64,000 nt of DNA from Misgurnus anguillicaudatus (GCF_027580225.2 NC_073359.2:15880001-15944000); one strand, 5' to 3'; counted from the first letter of the stretch, positions 34,627-48,387 are shown. Made by a program: numbers and translations. The notes: generated by a model not told the origin, from the sequence alone.

Positions 34627-34970
34627 ATGACTCAGGTGGGATTTGAACCCAGGAACTCAGAATCTCAATGCATGTGGTTTAACTAGATGCGCCACTCAGT
34701 TGACACAGTTCATGAGGCAGCAGACAAGAGATTAGAGAGCTGAAAGGATTGACATATGTCAATCACCAAAGATGCAGGAAAGACACAGCAGAAGCACCAC
34801 AATGCAGAGCAACAACAGCACACATGGAAAAATAGAACACATGTGAACTACAGACAGGTTGAGAAGAATTGATGAGGAAGAACAAAACGTCATGACTCAG
34901 GTGGGATTCGAACCCAGAAACTCAGAATCTCAATGCATGTGGTTTAACTAGATGCGCCACTCAGTTGACA
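34627..34970 (-). repeat. Two tRNA-like blocks
   Basis: The first has box B GGTTCAAATCCC, the second GGTTCGAATCCC on the minus strand. Both have box A-like GTGGCGCATCTAG. They correspond to two of the three blocks at 2978-3579. Confidence 0.6.
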
Positions 34971-36369
34971 CAGTTCATGAGGCAGCAGACAAGAGATTAG
35001 AGAGCTGAAAGGATTAACATGTCAATCACCAAAGATGCAGAATTGACACAGCAGAAGTAGAAATAACAGAAATACAATGTACATGAGTTCAAGTGAAATT
35101 GAAGACAAGCAGACCATTATGTATAGTGATGCTATACAATGTAATATACAGTCACATTAATTTATTACTATGACAAATAGACAACGTCACAGGCACGGTA
35201 AACTTTAGAGTGGTATTTCTAAGAAAGAGAACAGAATATTAAAAATCTGTTCGGTCACATCTGTGCGGATTGCTCCAAACATTATACGAGCAGAACCTGA
35301 CATAAAATACACAAAATTTGTAAAAGGAGTAGCGAAAAAATCATTTACCATATGCCTTACAATAAAACCTGAACATAATGTTGGAAAATGATAAACAAGG
35401 TATCGTTGCGATCGGCATAAAACAGTGAATACAATTTCACAAAGAAAATGTATATCAGACAATGTATTCAGAAGTTATAAGCAGTTCAATAAGAACTGTT
35501 ATAGTTTATCACCCCTAGGTGGCGCTGTACTCTGACTTCCCATTTACCTTCAGGACATCATGTCGAAGCTCCTTACCATTTTTTGCGCGGATATGTCCAA
35601 TAGTTCAAAAAATATAACAATTTATTTGAAATTTCAAAATGGCGGACAGGCGGTTTGGTCAAACCCGGCATAATTCACATCGACAGATGCGGCATGAGGT
35701 AAGCAATCCATAGACATCAAGATCATAATTTTCTGACAAACAGTTCAGAAGTTATGGGCAATAATAGCCTATTTTTCTATCTCATGACCCATAGGTGGCG
35801 CTGTCACCAAATTTGGCATGGACCCCAAGTTCATGGTCCACATGAAGTGTACCAAATTTCATTTCAATTGATCAAAGAATGACTGAGCTACAGCTTCAGA
35901 ACCATTTTTGCGTCAACCTCGTTAAGTTTGCGCATTAATTACTTTTGAACAAAGATCAATATCAAAATTCTGATCGGTCATTTCTATGCGGCTCACTCCA
36001 AAGATCATCTGTGCCAAATCTCATAAGAATTGAACCGCATTTGAAGGAGGAGTAGCGAAAAAACGAAATACTGTACATTTCAAAATGGCCGCTACTGTAA
36101 TGGGTGGAGTCTTACTGTAAAGTATCAAATTCAATAAGCACGATGAGAGCAATCACGTGTACTAAGTAGAATTTTCATAGATCAAATGGTTCACCAATTA
36201 TAACAGTTTGAACATTGATTTTTTGGACTACTGGTGGCGCTATAGAGTTACTGCTAAAGACCCCATTTTTGGTCACATGACTATTTATGACCACCTCTAC
36301 ATCTGTGCCAAATTTCATCATTTTCCTATGTACGGTTCATAGGGCTGCCATAGACTCCCATTGGGGAAA

Positions 36370-36411
<42 letters not shown>

Positions 36412-36451
36412 AACAATAGGTGTCTCAGCACCTTCGGTGCTTGACCCCTAA

Positions 36452-36507
36452 TAATAATACTAACAATTCCAATAGGTGTCACAGCACCTTCGGTGCTTGA
36501 CCCCTAA
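36452..36507 (+). mobile_element. Orphan 3' tail, GACC type
   Basis: TAATAATACTAACAATTCC, CAATAGGTGTCAC, TTC-loop hairpin, TTGACCCCTAA. The leader is of the AATTGC subtype, so it does not fit the adjacent minisatellite copy at 31938. The chimeric copy begun at 28275 is one possible owner. Confidence 0.6.
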
Positions 36508-38814
36508 ATATAGCTGCAAGCAGCAACACGGGGTCAAGCACCTTCGGCGCAATGCACACACAGCACAGCAAGCACACAAAGCACAGCAAGCTCACAATGC
36601 ACAGCAAGCACACAAAGCACAGCAATTACACAAATCACAGCAGGCACACAAAGCACAGCAAGCTCACAAAGCACAGCAAGCACACAAAGCACCGCAAGCA
36701 CACAAAAGCACAACAAGCACACAAAGCATAGCAAGATCACAAAGCACAGCAATTACACAAATCACAGCCGGCACACAAAGCACAGCAAGCTCACAAAGCA
36801 CAGCAAGCACACAAAGCACAGCAAGCACAGCAATTACACAAATCACAGCAGGCACACAAAGCACAGCAAGCTCACAAAGCACAGCAAGCACACAAAGCAT
36901 AGCAAGCTCACAAAGCACAGCAAGCACACAAAGCACAGCAAGCTCACAAAGCACAGCAAGAACCACCATAATGCAGAGCAACAACAGCAAACATGGAAAA
37001 ATAGAACACATGTGAACTACAGACAGGTTGAGAAGAATTGATGAGGAAGAACAAAACGTCATGACTCAGGTGGGATTTGAACCCAGGAACTCAGAATCTC
37101 AATGCATATGATTAACTAGATGCGCCACTCAGTTGACACAGTTCATGAAGCAGCAGACAAGAGATTAGAGAGCTGAAAGGGTTAACATATGTCAATCACC
37201 AAAGATGCAGGAAAGACACAGCAGAAGCACCACAATGCAGAGCAACAACAGCAAACATGGAAAAATAGAACACATGTGAACTACAGACAGGTTGAGAAGA
37301 ATTGATGAGGAAGAACAGAACATCATGACTCAGGTGGGATTCGAACCCAGGAACTTAGAATCTAAAGGCAATTGGTTAACTAGATGCGCCACTCAGTTTA
37401 CACAGTTCATGAGGCAGCAGACAAGAGATTAGAGAGCTGAAAGGATTAACATGTCAATCACCAAAGATGCAGAATTGACACAGCAGAAGTAGAAATAACA
37501 GAAATACAATGTACATTAGTTCAAGTGAAATTGAAGACAAGCAGATCATTATGTATAGTGATGCTATACAATGTAATATACAGTCACATTAATTTATTAC
37601 TATGACAAATAGACAACGTCACAGGCACGGTAAACTTTAGAGTGGTATTTCTAAGAAGGAGAACAGAATATCAAAAATCTGTTCGGTCACATCTGTGCGG
37701 ATTGCTCCAAACATTATACGAGCAGAACCTGACATAAAATACACAAAATTTGTAAAAGGAGTAGCGAAAAAATCATTTACCATATGCCTTATAATAACAC
37801 CTGAACATAATGTTGGAAAATGACAAACAAGGTATCGTTGCGATCGGCATAAAACAGTGAATACAATTTCACAAAGAAATTAATATCAGACAAAGTAATC
37901 AGAAGTTATAAGCAGTTCAATAAGAACTGTTATAGTTTATAACCCCTAGGTGGCGCTGTACTCTGACTTCCCATGTACCTTCAGGACATCATGTCGAAGC
38001 TCCTTACCATTTTTTTGCGCGGATATGTCCAATAGTTCAAAAATATAACAATTTATTTGAAATTTCAAAATGGCGGACAGGCGGTTTGGTCAAACCCGGC
38101 ATAATTCACATCGACAGATGCGGCATGAGGTAAGCAATCCATAGACATCAAGATCATAATTTTTTGACAAACAGTTCAGAAGTTATGAGCAATAATAGCC
38201 TATTTTTCTATCTCATGACCCATAGGTGGCGCTGTCACCAAATTTGGCATGGACCCCAAGTTCATGGTCCACATGAAGTGCACCAAATTTCATTTCAATT
38301 GATCAAAGAATGACTGAGCTACAGCTTCAGAACCATTTTTGCGTCAACCTCGTTAAGTTTGCGCATTTATTACTTTTGAACAAAGATAAATATCAAAATT
38401 CTGTTTGGTCATTTCTATGCGGCTCACTCCAAAGATCATCTGTGCCAAATCTCATAAGAATTGAACCGCATTTGAAGGAGGAGTAGCGAAAAAACGAAAT
38501 ACTGTACATTTCAAAATGGCCGCTACTGTAATGGGTGGAGTCTTACTGTAAAGTATCAAATTCAATAAGCACGATGAGAGCAATCACGTGTACTAAGTAG
38601 AATTTTCATAGATCAAATGGTTCACCAATTATAACAGTTTGAACATTGATTTTTTGGACTACTGGTGGCGCTATAGAGTTACTGCTAAAGACCCCATTTT
38701 TGGTCACATGACTATTTATGACCACCTCTACATCTGTGCCAAATTTCATCATTTTCCTATGTACGGTTCATAGGGCTGCCATAGACTCCCATTGGGGAAA
38801 AATAATAATAATAA
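36508..38814 (+). mobile_element. Long-class minisatellite copy, tail displaced
   Basis: It starts AACACGGGGTCAAGCACC. Minisatellite about 36552-36961, two tRNA-like blocks (37062-37135 with weak box B, 37326-37398), the GACAAATAGACAA module (about 37603-37880), and GGTGGCGCT near 37950, 38227 and 38665. It ends in an AAT tract where the next copy begins. Confidence 0.7.
36552..36961 (+). repeat. 18-bp minisatellite, about 23 units
   Basis: A shortened version of the array at 31982-32544, sharing the CACAAAAGC one-base insertion. The first seven-unit string is present once rather than twice. Confidence 0.9.
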
Positions 38815-40324
38815 ATATAGCTGCAAGCAGCGATTCGGGGCCAAGCACCTTCAGCGCAATGAGCACCCAAAGCACAGCAAGCAACATAGAAGGTATCAAT
38901 GACCCAATGCGCATTGAACACCCAAGGTGAATCAAGAACACAAGTACCCAAAGCGTAGCAATCACCGATCAGAACCACCGCAGTGCACAGCAGCAACAGA
39001 AAACATGACGAAAATAGAACATATGTGAACTACAGACAGGTCGAGAAGAATAGGTGAGAAAGAACAAAACTCTAATAGAACAAATTAAAACTTGCCCCAG
39101 GCGGGATTTGAACCCAAGAACTCAGAATCTCTTTGCATGTGACTAACACGATACGCCATTTAGTTGACACAGTTCATGAGGCAGCAGAATAGAGTGTACA
39201 GAGATGAAAGCATTGACAAATGCCAATCACCACAGAAGCAGAAATGACACAGCAGAGCAGATATAACAGAAATATAATGTATATAAGAATCAACAAGCTC
39301 AAGTGAGGTTGAAGACAAGAAGAACATTCTGTACAGAAACGCTATGAAATGTAATATACCGTAATTAACTATGACAAATAGACAACATCACAGGCACGGT
39401 CAACTTTGGAGCAATATTTCTAAGAAAGAGAACAGAATATAAAAAATCTGTTCGGTCATTTCTGTGCGGATTGCTCCAAACATTATACGAGCAGAACCTG
39501 GCATAAAATAAACAACATTTGTAAAAGGAGTAGCGAAAAGATAATTTACCATATGCCTTACAATAACACATGAAAAGAATGTTGGAAAATGACAAACGAG
39601 GTATCGTTGCGATCGGCATAAACCAGTGAAACTAATTCCACAAAGAATATATATATCAGACAAACAGTGCAGAAGTTATGGGCAAAAATAGCCTACTTTC
39701 ATATCTCATGACCCATAGGTGGCGCTGTCATCACATTTTGCATGGACCACCAGTTCATGGTCCATATGAAGCGTACCAAATTTCATTTCAATTGATCAAA
39801 GATTGACCGAGCTACAGCTTCAGAACCATTTTTGTGTCAACCTCGTTAAGTTTGTGCCTTTATTACTTTTGAACAAAGATAAATATCAAAATTCTGTTCG
39901 GTCATTTCTGTGCGGCTCACTCCAAAGATCACCTGTGTCAAATTTCATAACAATTGAACCAAATTTGAAGGAGGAGTAGCGAAAAAACGAAATACTGTAC
40001 ATTTCAAAATGGCCACTACTGTAATGGGTGGAGTTTTACTGTAAGGCATTAAAAACAACAAGCATGAGGAGAGCAATCACGTGTACTAAGTAGAATTTTC
40101 ATAGATCTAATGGATCACCAGTTATAACCATTTGAATATTGCATTTTTGAGCTTATGGTGGCGCTATAGAGTTACTGCTAGAGACCCCATTTTTGGCCAC
40201 ATTACTATTTATGACCTCCACTACAACTGTGCCAATTTTCATCATTTTCCTACATACGGTTCATAGGGCTGCCATAGACTCCCATTGGGGAAGAAGAAAA
40301 ATTTACTAACAGAAACAATGACCA
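38815..40324 (+). mobile_element. Variant copy (GATTCGGGGCC start), hairpin lost
   Basis: It starts GATTCGGGGCCAAGCACC. It has one tRNA-like block (39096-39170, box B GGTTCAAATCCC), the GACAAATAGACAA module (about 39373-39650), then jumps directly to the module with GGTGGCGCT near 39719. The usual first GGTGGCGCT module is missing, as in 1-995. The end is ACTAACAGAAACAATGACC without a hairpin. The right part shares private changes with 58190-58440 (GAATATTGCATTTTTGAG, CCAATTTTCATC). Confidence 0.65.
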
Positions 40325-41641
40325 ATATAGCTGCAAGCAGCGATACGGGGCCAAGCACAATCAGCGCAATGAGCACCAAAAGCACAGCAAGAAAGATACA
40401 ACGTATCGATCACCCAGGGCGCATTGAGCACCCAAGGTGCATCAAGAACACAAGGCTCAGCAAAGAACCCAAAGCGTAACAATGACAGAGCAGAACCACC
40501 GCAGTGCAGAGCAGCAACAGAAAACATGGCAAAAATAGAACATATGTGAACTACAGACAGGTCAAGAAGAATAGGTGGGAAAGAACAAAACTTTAATAGA
40601 AGAAACTAACATCTGCCTCAGGCGGGATTCGAACCCAAGAACTCAGGATCTCTATGCATACGACTTGACAGATGCGCCACTCAGTAGACACAGCTCAAGG
40701 GGCAGCAGAAAAGAGCTTACATGCCATACAAAGAATTCAGAAGTTATAATCAGTTCTATAAGAACTGTTATAGTTTATAAACCCTAGGTGGCGCTGTTCT
40801 CTGATTTCCTCAGGACTTCATGCCGAAGCTCCCTACCGATTTTTGCGCCGATATATCCGATACTTCAAAAGTTATAGCAATTTATCACAGATTTCAAAAT
40901 GGCGGACAGGCGGTTCGGTCAATCGCGGCATAATACATATCGACAGATGCGGCATGAGCCAAGGAATCCGTAGACACCAAGATCATAATTTTCTGACAAA
41001 CGATTCAGAAGGTATGCGCAAAAATAGCCGTTTTTCCTATCTCATGACCCATAGGTGGCGCTGTCACCAAATTTGGCATGGACCCCCATTTCATGGTCGA
41101 CATGAAGCGTACCAAATTTCATCTCGATTGATCAAAGAATGACCGAGATACAGCCTCAGAACCAATTTTGCGTCAATCTCGTTAAGTTCGCGCATTAATT
41201 ACTTTTGAATAAAGAAAAATATCAAAATTCTGTTCAGTCATTTCTATGCGGCTAACTCCAAAGATCACATGTGCCAAATCTCATAAGAATTGAACCAAAT
41301 TTGAAGGAGGAGTAGCGAAAAAACGAAATACTGGACATTTCAAAATGGCCGATACTGTAATGGGTGGAGTCTTACTGTAAGGTATTAAAAACAATAAGCA
41401 TGAGGAGAGCAATCACGTGTACTAAGTAGAATTTTCATAGAGCAAATGGATCACGAGTTATAACCATTTGAACATTGAATTTTTGAGATGATGGTGGCGC
41501 TATAGAGTTACTGCTAGAGACCCCATTTTTGGCCAAATGACTATTTATGACCACCACTACAACTGTGCCAAATTTCATCATTTTCCTATATACGGTTCAT
41601 AGGGCTGCCATAGACTCCCATTGGGGAAGAAGATTAAGAAA

Positions 41642-41674
<33 letters not shown>

Positions 41675-41720
41675 AACAGAAACAATAGGTGCCACAGCAC
41701 CATAGGTGCTTGGCCCCTAA
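40325..41720 (+). mobile_element. Complete short-class copy, GGCC type
   Basis: It starts GATACGGGGCCAAGCAC. tRNA-like block 40615-40688; GGTGGCGCT near 40787, 41054 and 41493; AAT tract about 41642-41672; ATA-loop hairpin and GGCCCCTAA. It is nearly identical over its length to 58441-59836 (both 1396 bp), so one is a recent duplicate of the other. Confidence 0.75.
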
Positions 41721-41779
41721 TAATAATAATACTAACAGAAACAATAGGTGCCACAGCACCATAGGTGCTTGGCCCCTAA
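41721..41779 (+). mobile_element. Orphan 3' tail, GGCC type
   Basis: TAATAATAATACTAACAGAAACAATAGG, ATA-loop hairpin, GGCCCCTAA. No upstream interrupted copy of the right type ends in an AAT tract close by, so the owner is unclear. The copy begun at 38815 has the right start but a different end. Confidence 0.6.
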
Positions 41780-43105
41780 ATATAGCTGCAAGCAGCGATA
41801 CGGGGCCAAGCACAATCAGCGCAATGAGCACCCGAAGCACAGCAAGAAACATACAACGTATCAATGACCCAGGGTGCATTGAGCACCCAAGGTGCATCAA
41901 GAACACAAAGCGCCGCAAAGAACCCAAAGCGTAGCAATGACAGAGCAGAACCACCGCAGTGCAGAGCAGCACCAGAAAACATGGCAAAAATAGAACATAT
42001 GTGAACTACAGACAGGTCAAAAAGAATAGGTGAGAAAGAACAAAACTATAACAGAAGAAATTAACACCTGGCTCAGGTGGGATTCGAACCCATGAAATCA
42101 GGATCTCTATGCAAACGACTTAACAGATGCGCCACTCAGAAGACACAGCTCAAGGAGCAGCAGAAAAGAGCTTACATGCCATACAAAGAATTCAGAAGTT
42201 ATAAGCAGTTCTATAAGAACTGTTATAGTTTATACCCCTAGGTGGCGCTGTTCTCTGATTTCCTCAGGACGTCATGCCGAAGCTCCCTACCGATTTTTGC
42301 GCCGATATATCCGATACTTCAAAAGTTATAGCAATTTATCACAGATTTCAAAATGGCGGACAGGCGGTTCGGTCAATCCCGGCATAATACATATCGGCAG
42401 ATGCGGCATGAGCCAAGGAATCCGTAGACACCAAGATCATAATTTTCGTACAAACGATTCAGAAGTTATGCGCAAAAATAGCCTTTTTTCCTATCTCATT
42501 ACCCATAGGTGGCGCTGTCACCAAATTTGGCATGGACCCCCATTTCATGGTCGATATGAAGCGTACCAAATTTCATCTCGATTGATCAAACAATGACCGA
42601 GATACAGCTTCAGAACCAATTTTGGGTCAATCTGGTTAAGTTCACGCATTAATTACTTTTGAATAAAGAAAAATATCAAAATTCTGTTCAGTCATTTCTA
42701 TGCGGCTCACTCCAAAGATCACATGTTCCAAATCTCATAAGAATTGAACCAAATTTGAAGGAGGAGTAGCGAAAAAACGAAATACTGTACATTTCAAAAT
42801 GGCCGCTACTGTAATGGGAGGAGTCTTACTGTAAAGTATCAAATTCAATAAGCGGGATGAGAGCAATCACGTGTACTAAGTAGAATTCTCATAGATCGAA
42901 TGGATCACCAGTTATAACCATTTGAACATTGAAATTTTGAGGTGATGGTGGCGCTATAGAGTTACTGCTAGAGACCCCATTTTTGGCCACATAACTATTT
43001 ATGACCACCAGTACAACTGTGCCAAATTTCATCATTTTCCTACATACGGTTCATAGGGCTGCCATAGACTCCCATTGGGGAAGCGGAAAAATAATAATAA
43101 TAATA
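41780..43105 (+). mobile_element. Short-class copy, GGCC type, tail displaced
   Basis: It starts GATACGGGGCCAAGCACAATC. The tRNA-like block is at 42067-42140. GGTGGCGCT occurs near 42241, 42508 and 42946. It ends GGAAGCGGAAAAATAATAATAATA, where the next copy begins. Confidence 0.7.
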
Positions 43106-44442
43106 ATATAGCTGCAAGCAGCGATACGGGGCCAAGCACCATCAGCGCAATGAGCACCCAAAGCACAGCAAGAAAGATACAACGTATCAATCACCCAGGG
43201 CGCATTGAGCACCCAAGGTGCATCAAGAACACAAGGCGCCGCAAAGAACCCAAAGCGTAGCAATGACAGAGCAGAACCACCGCAGTGCAGAGCAGCAACA
43301 GAAAACATGGCAAAAATAGAACATATGTGAACTACAGACAGGTCAAGAAGAATAGGTGGGAAAGAACAAAACTTTAATAGAAGAAATTAACACCTGCCAC
43401 AGGCAGGATTCGAACCCATGAACTCAGGATCTCAATGCATACGACTTAACAGATGCGCCACTCAGTAGACACAGCTCAAGGGGCAGCAGAAAAGAGCTTA
43501 CATGCCATACAAAGAATTCAGAAGTTATAAGCAGTTCTATAAGAACTGTTATAGTTTACAACCCCTAGGTGGCGCTGTTCTCTGATTTCCTCAGGACGTC
43601 ATGCCGAAGCTCCCTACCGATTTTTGCGCCGATATATCCGATACTTGAAAAGTTATAGCAATTTATCACAGATTTCAAAATGGCGGACAGGCGGTTCGGT
43701 CAATCCCGGCATAATACATATCGGCAGATGCGGCATGAGCCAAGGAATCCGTAGACACCAAGATCATAATTTTCTGACAAACGATTCAGAAGTTATGCGC
43801 AAAAATAGCCTTTTTTCCTATCTCATGACCCATAGGTGGCGCTGTCACCAAATTTGGCATGGACCCCCATTTCATGGTCGACATGAAGCGTACCAAATTT
43901 CATCTCGATTGATCAAAGAATGACCGAGATACAGCCTCAGAACCAATTTTGCGTCAATCTCGTTAAGTTCACGCATTAATTACTTTTGAATAAAGAAAAA
44001 TATCAAAATTCTGTTCAGTCATTTCTATGCGGCTCACTCCAAAGATCACATGTGCCAAATCTCATAAGAATTGAACCAAATTTGAAGGAGGAGTAGCGAA
44101 AAAACGAAATACTGGACATTTCAAAATGGCCGATACTGTAATGGGTGGAGTCTTACTGTAAGGTATTAAAAACAATAAGCATGAGGAGAGCAATCACGTG
44201 TACTAAGTAGAATTTTCATAGAGCAAATGGATCACGAGTTATAACCATTTGAACATTGAATTTTTGAGATGATGGTGGCGCTATAGAGTTACTGCTAGAG
44301 ACCCCATTTTTGGCCAAATGACTATTTATGACCACCACTACAACTGTGCCAAATTTCATCATTTTCCTATATACGGTTCATAGGGCTGCCATAGACTCCC
44401 ATTGGGGAAGAAGATTAAGAAAAATAATAATAATAATAATAA
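43106..44442 (+). mobile_element. Short-class copy, GGCC type, tail displaced
   Basis: It starts GATACGGGGCCAAGCACCATC. tRNA-like block 43393-43467. GGTGGCGCT near 43568, 43835 and 44274. It ends in an AAT tract. The 1337 bp plus the 59-bp tail at 45838-45896 give 1396 bp, equal to intact siblings, with the complete copy 44443-45837 in between. Confidence 0.7.
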
Positions 44443-45758
44443 ATATAGCTGCAAGCAGCGATACGGGGCCAAGCACAATCAGCGCAATGAGCTCCCAAAG
44501 CACAGCAAGAAAGATACAACTTATCAATCACTCAGGGCGCATTGAGCACCCAAGGTGCATCAAGAACACAAGTCTCAGCAAAGAACCCAAAGCGTAGCAA
44601 TGACAGAGCAGAACCACCGCAGTGCAGAGCAGCAACAGAAAACATGGCAAAAATAGAACATATGTGAACTACAGACAGGTCAAAAAGAATAGGTGAGAAA
44701 GAACAAAACTATAATAGAAGAAATTAACACCCGGCTCAAGTGGGATTCGAACCCATGAACTCAGAATCTCTATGCAAACGATTTAACAGATGCGCCACTC
44801 AGTAGACACAGCTCAAGGGGCAGCAGAAAAGAGCTTACATGCCATACAAAGAATTCAGAAGTTATAAGCAGTTCTATAAGAACTGTTATAGTTTATACCC
44901 ATAGGTGGCGCTGTTCTCTGATTTCCTCAGGACGTCATGCCGAAGCTCCCTACCGATTTTTGCGCCGATATATCCGATACTTCAAAAGTTATAGCAATTT
45001 ATCACAGATTTCAAAATGGCGGACAGGCGGTTCGGTCAATCCCGGCATAATACATATCGACAGATGCGGCATGAGCCAAGGAATCCGTAGACACCAAGAT
45101 CATAATTTTCTGACAAACGATTCAGAAGGTATGCGCAAAAATAGCAGTTTTTCCTATCTCATGACCCATAGGTGGCGCTGTCACCAAATTTGGCATGGAC
45201 CCCCATTTCATGGTCGACATGAAGCGTACCAAATTTCATCTCGATTGATTAAAGAATGACCGAGATACAGCCTCAGAACCAATTTTGCGTCAATCTCGTT
45301 AAGTTCGCGCATTAATTACTTTTGAATAAAGAAAAATATCAAAATTCTGTTCAGTCATTTCTATGCGGCTAACTCCAAAGATCACATGTGCCAAATCTCA
45401 TAAGAATTGAACCAAATTTGAAGGAGGAGTAGCGAAAAAACGAAATACTGGACAATTCAAAATGGTCGATACTGTAATGGGTGGAGTCTTACTGTAAGGT
45501 ATTAAAAACAATAAGCATGAGGAGAGCAATCACGTGTACTAAGTAGAATTTTCATAGAGCAAATGGATCACGAGTTATAACCATTTGAACATTGAATTTT
45601 TGAGATGATGGTGGCGCTATAGAGTTACTGCTAGAGACCCCATTTTTGGCCAAATGACTATTTATGACCACCACTACAACTGTGCCAAATTTCATCATTT
45701 TCCTATATACGGTTCATAGGGCTGCCATAGACTCCCATTGGGGAAGAAGATTAAGAAA

Positions 45759-45791
<33 letters not shown>

Positions 45792-45837
45792 AACAGAAAC
45801 AATAGGTGCCACAGCACCATAGGTGCTTGGCCCCTAA
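44443..45837 (+). mobile_element. Complete short-class copy, GGCC type
   Basis: It starts GATACGGGGCCAAGCACAATC and has TTATCAATCACTCAGGGCG as in 996-2385. tRNA-like block 44731-44803. ATA-loop hairpin, GGCCCCTAA. It is nearly identical to 59905-61299 (both 1395 bp), sharing CACCCGGCTCAAGTGGG and AATGGTCGATACTG. Confidence 0.75.
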
Positions 45838-45896
45838 TAATAATAATACTAACAAAAACAATAGGTGCCACAGCACCATAGGTGCTTGGCCCCTAA
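45838..45896 (+). mobile_element. Orphan 3' tail, GGCC type
   Basis: TAATAATAATACTAACAAAAACAATAGG, ATA-loop hairpin, GGCCCCTAA. It fits as the displaced tail of the copy begun at 43106. Confidence 0.6.
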
Positions 45897-46170
45897 ATAT
45901 AGCTGCAAGCAGCAATTGCGGGGTCAAGCACCTTCAGCGCAATGATCACCCAAAGCACAGCAAAAACCACACGACGCAGCAAATGTGCAAAGCGCAGAAA
46001 GCGCGCAATACAGAGCCCGAACCCGAAGCAAAGCAAATTCAGAGCAGGATCACTGCAGTGCGGAGCAATAACAGGAAAGATGGCAAAAATATAACACGTG
46101 TGGAAAACCAGACAGGTCGAGAAGAACGTGTTAAAGGAAACGCAAAAGGAAATCTCAATAAGTGAAAGTA

Positions 46171-46748
46171 AGAGCTGGGAATTGAACCCATGACCTCAGG
46201 TTCGCAAAGCACAGGACTTACCGCATGCGCCACTGAGTAAACAATTAAACTACTGAGTTGGTGTGTCCAAGCTATAGAATAGAGATTTAGAGCTGTAAAC
46301 ATTGATATCCAGCAATTACCAAACGTAAAGAAATATCAACAGAGAGCACAAATAACTGAAATACAATGTACTGTATGAAAATCACAAAACTTAAGTGAGA
46401 AAAAAAGTGAAGACAAAAACCACCGTACATGGGATTCGAACCCATGAACTCAGGTTCCCAAAGCACAGCAGTTAACGCATGCGCCACTGAGCAAACGATT
46501 AAACCACTGAGTTGGTGTGTTCAAGCTATAGAATAGAGATTTAGAGCTGTAAACATTGATATCCAGCAATTACCAAAAGTGCAGAAATGACAACAGAGAG
46601 CACAAATAACTGAAATACAATGTATAGTATGAAAATCACAAAACTTAAGTGAGAAAAAAGTTAAGACAAAAAATCACTGCACATGGGATTCCAACCCATG
46701 ACCTCAGAATCTCATGGCAAGTGGTTAACCAGATGCGCAACTCAGTTA
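46171..46748 (-). repeat. Three tRNA-like blocks, about 254-bp period
   Basis: Blocks lie at about 46171-46240 (box B changed to GGTTCAATTCC), 46429-46494 (intact GGTTCGAATCCC) and 46682-46748 (GGTTGGAATCCC). The spacing matches the array at 25971-26803 with one unit fewer. Confidence 0.6.
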
Positions 46749-46947
46749 ACACAGCTCAAGGGGAAGCAAAAAACAGCTTAGGTGCTGCAAGGATTGACAT
46801 ATGCCAATCATCACAGATGCAGAACTGACAGTGCAGAGCAGAACTAACAGAAATACAATGTATATGAGAATCAAAAAGCTCAAGTGAGATTGAAGACAAG
46901 CAGATCATTCTGTATAGTAATGCTATACAATGTAATATACAGTCACA

Positions 46948-48387
46948 TAGGGCTGGGCGGTATGAGCAAAAATTCATATCCCAGCATTTTTTTTAGGAAT
47001 GCCGGTATCCGATATATATCCGGTATTTCTTACAAAAAGGATAAAAATGTTACTTGAAAGTCAAAGCCTTTATAATCTTTGTGGCTGAAGTTTTGTACCA
47101 TAAAGTTGTAAACACTCCCTAATAAACTATCTATTCCACTTCAAACCAAAACAAAAATTATATACCATGCAGTACCATATAAAAAATCATCTTTGTTAGA
47201 GCCTTTATCTTACCCGAAATGACCGTATGCTCATGTCCTTGATGGGTGGTAAATGTTTGTCATAACAAAGTAGCTGGGTTTAGTTAACTTTATATACAAA
47301 CCAGAGAAGTTCTTAATCATTTCTTTTTTTTAACTTTGTTTTGTGCACATGGGCATTATGATGTAATATGATCTTTAATCTATAATATAATTATAATTAT
47401 AGAAAAGTGTCCTGCCCATACTATTGAAATTATTATCCATAAAATTAAAAACACACAATTCTCATTAATATACTTAACTGTCTGTAGCATTATGATTTGT
47501 GTTCACAGAATTTACTAAAGTAGTCAAACCTCTTCATTAGAAGGGGGTGTCACAGTCCTTTTGTCCTTATATAGTGTATTCCAGTCACAAAACTTAAAAA
47601 CATATGATCCAAAATAATTAAGTTTATAGAACAGATGGGGTTCTGGAATCTGATTGGCTACGTGCAAACTGAAACTATAACGCGCACACATTCAGCACAT
47701 TTAAAGTGTCTGTGTTTCATTCACACACATCCTCCCTTATTATTTCTTAATAATAATCTCATTAATTCACACTAATAGCTTCACTGAAGCAGCACAATCA
47801 TTTGTTACTAATTCTAAAGTGACGTTTTAAAATTAAATTACGGAGACTTGTTTGTGACTGTTGTACTGGGCTTTGAATCTGAGGAAAAAGTTTCTGTTTT
47901 ATCTACGCACTTGTCCCATCGAACTGATGTATAAACGCAATATCACTCACCTGATATTGCTATAATAGTGATGAGAAATAACTGCAATAGCGTATTAGAT
48001 AAATAGGTGTTGTGATGGAGCGTCAGACATGTTGATGGGATGAAAGCACACATATGCAGCGGTAACTTAATTCCAATGATCTCTCTGTAAAAGCAGGTTG
48101 AGAAGACATTTTATTTTAGTCTTGAACTCAGTTATTACAATCCTCCGAGTGCATGCAGCCGCAGTTTTTGAATGTCCACATTCATGAGGCGCATCCAAGC
48201 GTCACAGAGTTTCTGCGTGCTTCTCCATGTCGCGTACTTGCTGTGACGAGCGGGCTCGCGCAGAGCGCGTGTATGCGCGCTTGAGTTGCATTAAACCATA
48301 TCGATATGAACGGTATTGGCTAATTCCGCATCGCGTCGGGAACCCATATCGATATATCCCCTAAATCCGGTATACCGCCCAGCCCTA
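46948..48387. mobile_element. Non-autonomous hAT element, complete
   Basis: The ends are perfect 16-bp inverted repeats, TAGGGCTGGGCGGTAT and its complement. They are flanked by an 8-bp target duplication CAGTCACA (46940-46947 and 48388-48395). Eight-base duplications and TAGGG-type ends are hallmarks of hAT transposons. The uninterrupted target ATACAGTCACATTAATTTAC is present in many sibling copies, for example near 5777 and 20318. The 1440-bp interior is AT-rich, with a more GC-rich stretch near 48160-48290, and has no open frame of transposase size. Subterminal stretches at both ends contain CCGGTAT and GATATAT words. Its base composition differs sharply from the host repeat. Confidence 0.9.

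Larger units (their letters stand above)
34147..36451 (+). mobile_element. Complete long-class minisatellite copy, GACC type
   Basis: It starts AACACGGGGTCAAGCACC in an AAT tract. Minisatellite about 34192-34526, two tRNA-like blocks (34627-34702, 34898-34970), the GACAAATAGACAA module, GGTGGCGCT near 35520, 35797 and 36235, a long AAT tract (36370-36406), then AACAAAAACAATAGG and the TTC-loop hairpin with TTGACCCCTAA. It is the closest relative of 2386-4991. Confidence 0.75.

Noticed and set aside
46948..48387. Transposase gene in the hAT element
   Set aside because: No open frame of useful length on either strand; only the ends are hAT-like.
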